DNA from: Planomicrobium sp. CPCC 101079
GTDB lineage: Bacteria; Bacillota; Bacilli; Bacillales_A; Planococcaceae
Length of the DNA stretch: 64,000 nt
Direction of reading: 5' to 3'
NCBI RefSeq assembly: GCF_007859275.1
Contig: NZ_VOHC01000004.1
Span: 22,633 to 86,632, forward strand
The position numbers were made by a program, and so were the translations under genes. Under the pieces are notes generated by a model that worked only from the letters and a program-made list of their open reading frames with translations, had not been told where the DNA came from and did not search any database. This document shows positions 58,234 to 64,000 of the stretch, piece by piece. Each line of letters opens with the position of its first letter. Position 1 is the first letter of the stretch.

Positions 58234-58946
58234 GAATGTTGACCTCCCAGTCGAGTTAAAATGAGTTCGTATGCATCTGTTAAGTTGCCGAGGTCCCGGC
58301 GGAATACATCTTTATCAAGTTTCTGCTTTGTTTTCGCGTCCCAAAGGCGGCACGTATCCGGAGATATTTCATCAGCCAGCAAAATCGAACCTGCTGAGTC
58401 GCGGCCAAATTCAATTTTAAAATCGATCAAATCGACGCCGATTTCTTTAAAGAAACCGATTAAGACTTGATTGATGACACCAGCTTTTTCACGCAGCTGC
58501 GCTACTTCGTCCGGCGTTGCCAATTCAAGCAGTTCGATATGGTCTTCTGTGATAATCGGATCGCCGAGTTCATCGTTCTTCAAGTAAAATTCAATAATAG
58601 GGCGGGCAAGCACGGTGCCTTCTGAAATGCCAAGACGCTTTGCCATGCTGCCTGCCACGATATTTCGTACTACGACTTCAATCGGGATAATGGAAACTTG
58701 TTGAACCAGCTGTTCACGGTCAGACAATTGCTCAACGAAATGAGAAGCGATTCCCGCTTTCTGCAATTTCTCAAATAATAACGAAGTGATTTTATTGTTC
58801 AGTGTACCTTTGCCGGCGATATCCGCTTTCTTTTCTCCATTGAAAGCCGTCGCCGAGTCTTTGTATTCGACCCATAAAATTTCCGGTTTGTTTGTTGCAT
58901 ACAAGCGTTTTGCTTTTCCTTCGTACAAAAGTTGACCTTTTTCCAT
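58230..58946 (-). CDS. purC: SAICAR synthetase PurC
   Basis: 238 residues. QLLYEGKAKRLYATNKPE is the N-terminal signature and IEFYLKNDELGDPIITEDH and DFKIEFGRD follow. It joins aspartate to CAIR. ATG 58946 with a GGGGGC ribosome site. Confidence 0.97.
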   Translation of the reverse strand: MEKGQLLYEGKAKRLYATNKPEILWVEYKDSATAFNGEKKADIAGKGTLNNKITSLLFEKLQKAGIASHFVEQLSDREQLVQQVSIIPIEVVVRNIVAGSMAKRLGISEGTVLARPIIEFYLKNDELGDPIITEDHIELLELATPDEVAQLREKAGVINQVLIGFFKEIGVDLIDFKIEFGRDSAGSILLADEISPDTCRLWDAKTKQKLDKDVFRRDLGNLTDAYELILTRLGGQHS

Positions 58947-58961
58947 TATGAAAGCCCCCGT

Positions 58962-60257
58962 TTAGTTTAATCCAAGACGATTAAAAATCATGTCCACTTG
59001 CTGTAAATGATGATTATAGTCAAAGCAATCATCCAACTCTTCTTTCGTTAACTGAGATGTGATCGTTTCGTTCGCTTCCACGATTTTGCGGAAATGCGTC
59101 TGGTTTTCCCATGCTTCCATCGCACATGGCTGAACTAAGTCGTACGCCGCTTCACGAGCCATTCCTTTGTCGATCAAGGCTAACAACACCCGTTGTGAAT
59201 AAATTAGGCCAAGCGTCGAATCCATATTGCGTTTCATGTTTTCCGGGAACACCGTCAAGTTTTTCACGATATTGCCGAAACGGTTCAGCATATAGTTCAG
59301 TGCAATCGTTGCATCCGGTAAAATCACTCGTTCTGCAGAAGAATGCGAAATGTCGCGTTCGTGCCAAAGCGAGACGTTTTCATAAGAAGTAACCATGTAA
59401 CCGCGGATTAAGCGAGCAAGCCCCGTCATGTTTTCAGATCCGATCGGGTTGCGCTTGTGCGGCATTGCAGAAGAACCTTTTTGGCCTTTTGCAAAAAACT
59501 CTTCCACTTCGCGCGTTTCCGATTTCTGAAGGCCGCGAATTTCTGTTGCAAACTTCTCGATTGATGTAGCAATTAACGCTAAGGTGCTCATGTACTGGGC
59601 ATGGCGGTCACGCTGCAATGTTTGGGTAGAAATCGGGGAAGCAGCAAGACCCAGTTGTTTACACACATACTCTTCAACAAACGGATCGATATTAGCGTAT
59701 GTTCCAACCGCCCCAGACATTTTGCCGGTTTCAATCGTTTTTGCTGCTGCTTCAAAGCGCTCTAAATTGCGTTTCATTTCTTCGTGCCATAACGCCAGTT
59801 TCAAACCGAATGTTGTCGGCTCAGCATGGACACCGTGCGTGCGGCCCATCATAACCGTCATTTTATGTTCTTTTGCTTTGTTTGCTAAAATCTCGATAAA
59901 GTTTGTTAAATCTTTACGAAGGATTTCGTTCGCTTGTTTAAGCAAAAAGGATAATGCCGTATCCACGACGTCAGTTGATGTTAACCCGTAATGAACCCAT
60001 TTCCGTTCTTCACCGAGGGTTTCCGATACCGCTCTTGTAAAAGCAACCACATCGTGGCGAGTTTCTTCTTCGATTTCCAAAATGCGCTCTACCGAGAACG
60101 AAGCATCTCTCCGGATTTTCGCCACATCTTCTTTTGGAATATCACCGATTTCCGCCCAAGCTTCACATGCTAGAATTTCAACTTCCAGCCAAGCATTGTA
60201 CCGGTTTTCATCTGTCCAAATGGCACCCATTTCGGGCCGTGTATAACGTGCTATCAT
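58962..60257 (-). CDS. purB: Adenylosuccinate lyase PurB
   Basis: 431 residues, fumarase/aspartase fold. Signature [15 protein letters not shown] with the catalytic Ser loop, and [14 protein letters not shown] with catalytic His. It acts both in IMP and AMP synthesis. TTGGAGGAAC sets ATG 60257. Confidence 0.97.
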   Translation of the reverse strand: MIARYTRPEMGAIWTDENRYNAWLEVEILACEAWAEIGDIPKEDVAKIRRDASFSVERILEIEEETRHDVVAFTRAVSETLGEERKWVHYGLTSTDVVDTALSFLLKQANEILRKDLTNFIEILANKAKEHKMTVMMGRTHGVHAEPTTFGLKLALWHEEMKRNLERFEAAAKTIETGKMSGAVGTYANIDPFVEEYVCKQLGLAASPISTQTLQRDRHAQYMSTLALIATSIEKFATEIRGLQKSETREVEEFFAKGQKGSSAMPHKRNPIGSENMTGLARLIRGYMVTSYENVSLWHERDISHSSAERVILPDATIALNYMLNRFGNIVKNLTVFPENMKRNMDSTLGLIYSQRVLLALIDKGMAREAAYDLVQPCAMEAWENQTHFRKIVEANETITSQLTKEELDDCFDYNHHLQQVDMIFNRLGLN

Positions 60258-60273
60258 CTTTTAGTTCCTCCAA

Positions 60274-61398
60274 TTATTCCGGCCAAATGCCGGATTCGTC
60301 TATTTCTTTTAAAGTTTGATTTAAATCATCCGTCAAAATAGTAACATGCCCCATTTTGCGTTTGTGTTTTGCTTCTTCTTTTCCGTACAAATGAATAGAC
60401 CAATTTGGATAATGGGCAATTTTCGAGGCAAGCCGTGCCACATGTTCACCCAGCACATTCACCATAACCGTGTCCGACCACAATTTCGGCTCTCTGAGGG
60501 GCCATCCGCATATTGCCCGGATATGTTGATGAAATTGGGAAATATTCGTTCCTTCAATCGAATAGTGGCCCGAATTATGAGGCCGCGGCGCTAACTCATT
60601 GACGACAATATTGCCGTTTTCCAACACAAACATTTCAACAGCCAATGTCCCCACCATATCCAAATGCGAAGCGATTTTTCGCGCCGCTTCTTTCGCTTGT
60701 TCTAATGTATTCACTTCGATACGCGCTGGCACAATGGTTTGATGAAGAATATGATCTTTGTGGATATTCTCCCCAATCGGCAGTACCGTCATTTCACCAT
60801 GTACATTGCGTTGAATAATCACTGATATTTCTTTTGTAAACTGAACGAATGATTCTGCCACGCAATCACCGTTTTGAAAAAGCGGTTCTGCTAGCGGCAA
60901 CTCTTCTTTTGAAGCAATGAGTTGTTGGCCTTTGCCATCATATCCGCCAGTTGCAGTCTTTACAACGAAAGGAAAATCTAATTGCCCGCTCTTCTTTTCC
61001 AACTCCTCGTAACTAGTTGCTTCTATATAATTGGCTATTGGCACTCCTGCCGCAGCAATCGCTTGTTTTTCAAAGATCCGGTTTTGCGTAATGCGGATCA
61101 GTTCAGCTCCTTGAGGCACATACGACATTTCTGCCAGCTGCTTTAATCCGGCTACGTCAATGTTTTCGAACTCATAAGTAATAACGTCACTTACTTCAGC
61201 CAACTCCTCAAGCGCATGGAGATCATTGAACGGAGCCACAATCTGGATATCTGCTACTTGCCCTGTCGGCGAATCCATCCCCGGGTCAAGCACAGCAATC
61301 TTAAAACCAGCTTCTTTAGCGGCTAAGGCCATCATTCGTCCCAATTGCCCGCCGCCAATAATACCGATTGTTTGTCCTGGCAATAGCGTCTTTGTCAA
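60274..61398 (-). CDS. purK: N5-CAIR synthetase PurK
   Basis: 374 residues, ATP-grasp. [18 protein letters not shown] at the N-terminus and [16 protein letters not shown] later. It starts with TTG (61398) overlapping the purE stop (TTGA), with GGGTGA upstream. Confidence 0.96.
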   Translation of the reverse strand: MTKTLLPGQTIGIIGGGQLGRMMALAAKEAGFKIAVLDPGMDSPTGQVADIQIVAPFNDLHALEELAEVSDVITYEFENIDVAGLKQLAEMSYVPQGAELIRITQNRIFEKQAIAAAGVPIANYIEATSYEELEKKSGQLDFPFVVKTATGGYDGKGQQLIASKEELPLAEPLFQNGDCVAESFVQFTKEISVIIQRNVHGEMTVLPIGENIHKDHILHQTIVPARIEVNTLEQAKEAARKIASHLDMVGTLAVEMFVLENGNIVVNELAPRPHNSGHYSIEGTNISQFHQHIRAICGWPLREPKLWSDTVMVNVLGEHVARLASKIAHYPNWSIHLYGKEEAKHKRKMGHVTILTDDLNQTLKEIDESGIWPE

Positions 61399-61883
61399 AT
61401 TAAGTCACCCGAACTTTCAAGCACTTTTGCATTTGTTTGTTTTCTCCGTTCCTGTAAAGCGTCGGCTATTCGAGAATCGACCGTTCCTAATATTTGAGCC
61501 GCAAGAAGGCCTGCATTTGTTGCTCCAGCTTTTCCGATTGCCACTGTTGCGACTGGCACGCCTCCTGGCATCTGTACAATCGACAAAAGCGAATCCAGGC
61601 CGTTCAGCGCTTTTGACTGAACTGGCACACCAATTACCGGCAATGTTGTCTTAGCGGCGACCATCCCCGGCAAGTGAGCGGCTCCGCCAGCTCCAGCGAT
61701 AATTACATGCAATCCTCGTTCCCGTGCTTCCTCTGCATAGGAAAACATCAAATCCGGTGTACGATGAGCAGAAACCACTCGTTTTTCATAAGAAATACCC
61801 AGCTCATCTAATATATCACATGCATGTTTCATCGTTTCCCAATCACTCGTACTTCCCATAATTACACCGATTCGCGGATTCAT
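61395..61883 (-). CDS. purE: N5-CAIR mutase PurE
   Basis: 162 residues. [18 protein letters not shown] and [14 protein letters not shown] are class I PurE motifs; [20 protein letters not shown] follows. First gene of the operon; AAGGAGAG sets ATG 61883. Confidence 0.97.
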   Translation of the reverse strand: MNPRIGVIMGSTSDWETMKHACDILDELGISYEKRVVSAHRTPDLMFSYAEEARERGLHVIIAGAGGAAHLPGMVAAKTTLPVIGVPVQSKALNGLDSLLSIVQMPGGVPVATVAIGKAGATNAGLLAAQILGTVDSRIADALQERRKQTNAKVLESSGDLI

Positions 61884-61907
61884 TCTATTCTCTCCTTATA
61901 AACAAAT

Positions 61908-61964
61908 AAAAGTCCTTAAGTAAACTGCTCACTTCACGTGAAAAGCAGATTACTTAAGGACTTT
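61908..61964 (-). terminator. Riboswitch-controlled terminator in the pur leader
   Basis: Arms 61908-61928 and 61944-61964 (core AGTCCTTAAGTAA and TTACTTAAGGACT) form a long stem, followed on the minus strand by TTTTATTTG. An upstream hairpin (61984-62010, AAAACAGGC and GCCTGTTTT) is probably part of the switching structure. Confidence 0.85.
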
Positions 61965-62035
61965 GTAATACACAACGAAATTGAAAACAGGCAATAGCAA
62001 AAGCCTGTTTTTCGTCAAGTCTCTATAAGTTGCTT

Positions 62036-62107
62036 TCCCGCATAGTCCGGACATTACGGTGTCCTGGTAGAAACGCAGAAGCCAATCCTTCTGCATATAT
62101 GGGGTAT
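62036..62107 (-). promoter_or_regulatory. Purine (guanine-type) riboswitch
   Basis: On the minus strand: ATACCCCATATATGC, TTTCTACCAGGACACCG and GTCCGGACTATG, ending GCGGG. The C of GGACTATG at the J3/1 position specifies guanine or hypoxanthine rather than adenine. Sits between the pur promoter and the terminator. Confidence 0.9.
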
Positions 62108-62115
62108 CCACAACC

Positions 62116-62144
62116 ATCATAACAAGTTGAGTATAGCGAGTCAA
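62116..62144 (-). promoter_or_regulatory. Purine operon promoter
   Basis: TTGACT (62144-62139), 17-base spacer, TATGAT (62121-62116) on the minus strand. Confidence 0.85.
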
Positions 62145-62147
62145 CGA

Positions 62148-62193
62148 AAAACTCGAACGATCCTTATCCAATAAATTTTATCGTTCGGTTTTT
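62148..62193. promoter_or_regulatory. PurR control site (two inverted PurBoxes)
   Basis: AAAACTCGAACGAT (62148-62161) and ATCGTTCGGTTTTT (62180-62193) are inverted CGAAC boxes 18 bp apart, just upstream of the -35. PurR with low PRPP would block transcription. Confidence 0.85.
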
Positions 62194-62207
62194 ACAAAAG
62201 TTGGTTG

Positions 62208-62396
62208 TTATTTTTCTATTTTAACACCTTTAAATTTCACAATTTGCCTTACTGGTACCGGTTCACCATTTACTTCTTGAAATACCGGCTCTTCTTTGCG
62301 GCCAACAGCCATATAGCCTTGCGTTTTCATACGCTCTAAGCAACTGGCCAAGGTTTCATTTTCTCCAACTTCAAACCATACCGTATTTTTGCTCAT
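62208..62396 (-). CDS. NETI motif protein, YebG-like
   Basis: 62 residues: [20 protein letters not shown], then [18 protein letters not shown]. The ENET segment gives the NETI name. Cotranscribed with the DUF2179 gene by ATGA overlap. In B. subtilis yebG lies just before purE too. Function unknown. Confidence 0.88.
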   Translation of the reverse strand: MSKNTVWFEVGENETLASCLERMKTQGYMAVGRKEEPVFQEVNGEPVPVRQIVKFKGVKIEK

Positions 62397-62935
62397 TTAA
62401 ACAAATTTCCCTTCCGTACAGTTTTGACCCAAAATCCGCCATGAATCGTCTTCGGTTCATAAGTAATAATGAAAGCTTTCGGATCAATTTCTTGTATAGA
62501 TCTATACAAGGCCAATTCCATTTTTCGAGGTGTGAGAATTTGCATTGACTGGCGGTCGCCGTCTCTTCCATTCGCAGTCCAATCCGTTACGCCATACCCC
62601 TGTTCCCTTAATTGCCGTGGCAAAGCTTCCCCAGCATCACTTGTAATTACATTCACCGTTATATAACCCAGAGCCATCTTTTCTTCAATCTTCGAACCAA
62701 CGATGACCCCTGTCCCAAAACCAATAGCATAAGCAATTAGATTTTGAATCTGATCTAAATTATCAAGCACCAAGCCAAGCCCTACTATATAAATGATAGT
62801 TTCCACTATACTTACGCCAGCAGCGACGTACTGATATCCTTTTAAAGTTAGAATCATACGTATAGTTAAAAACGCTACATAAACAATATTAATAGTAAAA
62901 ATAATAAGGATCATCAACCAAGGATTTATATCCAC
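62393..62935 (-). CDS. DUF2179 family membrane protein, YebE-like
   Basis: 180 residues. Three N-terminal membrane helices ([49 protein letters not shown]) precede a soluble DUF2179-type domain ending [12 protein letters not shown]. Start GTG 62935 with AAGGAAGAAG upstream. Cotranscribed with the NETI gene. Role unknown. Confidence 0.87.
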   Translation of the reverse strand: MDINPWLMILIIFTINIVYVAFLTIRMILTLKGYQYVAAGVSIVETIIYIVGLGLVLDNLDQIQNLIAYAIGFGTGVIVGSKIEEKMALGYITVNVITSDAGEALPRQLREQGYGVTDWTANGRDGDRQSMQILTPRKMELALYRSIQEIDPKAFIITYEPKTIHGGFWVKTVRKGNLFK

Positions 62936-63142
62936 TTACTTCTTCCTTTCTTCTCTGAATTATTAAGTTACATACTAGTTTAATTTTATAGTGAATGCAA
63001 GATTACAACATACCTATGTATTTTTTTATTGTTTCTGCTTTCATTTTAGAGGTATCTGCACAATTTTAGAGAATAGAAACATACAATAATAATGTAACAT
63101 CTTGATTAGCAAAACTAAAAATGAGTAAAGGAGTAGATTAAG
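62936..63142. other. Intergenic region before the isochorismatase-fold gene
   Basis: AT-rich, about 200 bp, with no ORF. It should hold divergent promoters. No clear operator is visible. Confidence 0.5.
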
Positions 63143-63700
63143 TTGAAGCAAGCCCTGTTAATTATTGATGCTCAACAAGAACTGATTGATGGCAATCAAA
63201 ACGAACCAGGCGTAACGGCGAAAGAAGAACTAATCGAAACTATTAATAAGGTGATTGAGAAGGCTTTAACCCTCTCGATTCCGATTGTCTTTATACGTGA
63301 CTTGGATGTTTCGGATGGGGCAGGACCAGGCTTTCAAGTCCATTCATCTATTAAGATGCCCGAGGAGGCAACGATTTTTGACAAGAAAGCAACAAACGCT
63401 TTCTACGAAACACCTCTTCTTGGTTATTTGCAACAACATGAAGTTCAACTTATTGTCATTATGGGATGCAAAACTGAGTATTGCATTGATACCGCAGTCC
63501 GTACCGCGACTACTAATAAATTTGATGTAACATTAGTCAGTGACGGACACTCTACTACGACTTCAGTTGTGCTGCCGGCAGAAAAAATTATTGCACATCA
63601 TAATAAAACTTTACATGGATTCGATAATGTAGATCATTTTTCATTGGTTCGCGAGAGTTTAGAAGATATATTTACTCCTATTCACAACAATTATCGTTAA
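63143..63700 (+). CDS. Cysteine hydrolase of the isochorismatase family
   Basis: 185 residues. Catalytic triad positions: D9 (LIIDAQQELID), K81 or K82 (IFDKKATNAF) and C114 (GCKTEYCIDTAVRTA), with the family cis-peptide before it. Substrates in this fold include nicotinamide, ureidoacrylate and isochorismate; not resolvable here. Start is TTG 63143 with AAAGGAG nine bases upstream. Single gene with a terminator. Confidence 0.9.
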   Translation: MKQALLIIDAQQELIDGNQNEPGVTAKEELIETINKVIEKALTLSIPIVFIRDLDVSDGAGPGFQVHSSIKMPEEATIFDKKATNAFYETPLLGYLQQHEVQLIVIMGCKTEYCIDTAVRTATTNKFDVTLVSDGHSTTTSVVLPAEKIIAHHNKTLHGFDNVDHFSLVRESLEDIFTPIHNNYR

Positions 63701-63710
63701 TTAAAATATA

Positions 63711-63743
63711 AAAAAGCCAGAACCTGATCGGTTCTGACTTTTT
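63711..63743. terminator. Bidirectional terminator
   Basis: AAAAAGCCAGAACC (63711-63724) and GGTTCTGACTTTTT (63730-63743). It may also end the rrn operon. Confidence 0.85.
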
Positions 63744-63749
63744 CGGTGT

Positions 63750-63865
<116 letters not shown>

Positions 63866-63931
63866 CTCTTGTTAGAGTGCTTGTTCACTCAAAACTGGAT
63901 ACACGACGGTTGAAACGCTGAAACACGTAGT

Positions 63932-64000
63932 TGGTTAAGTCCTCGATCGATTAGTATTCGTCAGCTGCACGTGTCGCCACGCGTCCACCCCGAACCTATC
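63932..64000 (-). rRNA. rrl: 23S ribosomal RNA, 3' end (partial)
   Basis: On the minus strand GACGAATACTAATCGATCG then AGGACTTAACC is the conserved 3' end of 23S rRNA. The rest lies outside the window; the 5S gene follows 66 bp on. Confidence 0.95.

Overview
The window looks like core chromosome of a low-GC Gram-positive in the Planococcaceae (Planococcus/Planomicrobium-like). Evidence seen in the sequence: strong AGGAGG-type ribosome sites, frequent TTG/GTG starts, U-tailed hairpin terminators, a B. subtilis-like purine operon, and gene neighbourhoods that match B. subtilis yfkF-yfkH-yfkK, purEKBCSQLFMNHD-yerABC-pcrB-pcrA-ligA-camS and gatCAB-dgkB-rlmCD. Genus is inference; the 5S and 23S fragments at the right edge could test it.

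Layout, left to right. 1-5 kb: an MFS exporter cut by the window edge, a short SE1561-type protein, a BrkB/YihY membrane protein with a YtxH-type stress protein behind a sigma-B-like promoter, an Na+/alanine-type symporter and a DUF1128 protein with a structured leader. 5-7.5 kb: a translationally coupled methyltransferase and FAD monooxygenase pair. 7.6-21 kb: housekeeping hydrolases (two M29 aminopeptidases, PepF, methionine aminopeptidase, an M20 peptidase, a GDSL esterase), MreBH, a beta-carbonic anhydrase, DinB, a GNAT, a TspO-like membrane protein, and ThiT under a TPP riboswitch. 21-30 kb: a DEAD-box-type helicase, a DHA2 drug exporter with a divergent TetR regulator, an amidase, an FbpA-like small protein, a K+ channel, a Dus enzyme and RlmCD. 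30-45 kb: cydABS, dgkB, a thioredoxin-like protein, gatCAB, camS, ligA, pcrA and pcrB. 45-63 kb: yerC-yerB-yerA, a GNAT and the twelve-gene purine operon, preceded by PurR boxes, a purine riboswitch and the yebE/yebG pair. 63-64 kb: an isochorismatase-fold hydrolase and the 3' end of an rrn operon (23S end and 5S, minus strand).

Most genes from 18 kb onward are on the minus strand, the same direction as the rrn operon. The purine operon is complete for the PRPP-to-IMP route except for PurT or other alternates, and its genes overlap or nearly touch, so it is translationally coupled. GatCAB (tRNA amidation), LigA/PcrA (DNA repair and replication) and CydABS (low-oxygen respiration) are further self-contained units.

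I see no prophage, CRISPR, toxin-antitoxin cluster or insertion sequence. The least explained material is intergenic: a family of long, modular hairpin repeats at four loci (about 5.0, 16.2, 30.0 and 38.6 kb), a 21-bp tandem repeat at 30.4 kb, a GC-rich repeat island bounded by two identical terminators at 11.0-11.6 kb, a structured leader before the DUF1128 gene, and a possible small regulated transcript at 1.0-1.2 kb.
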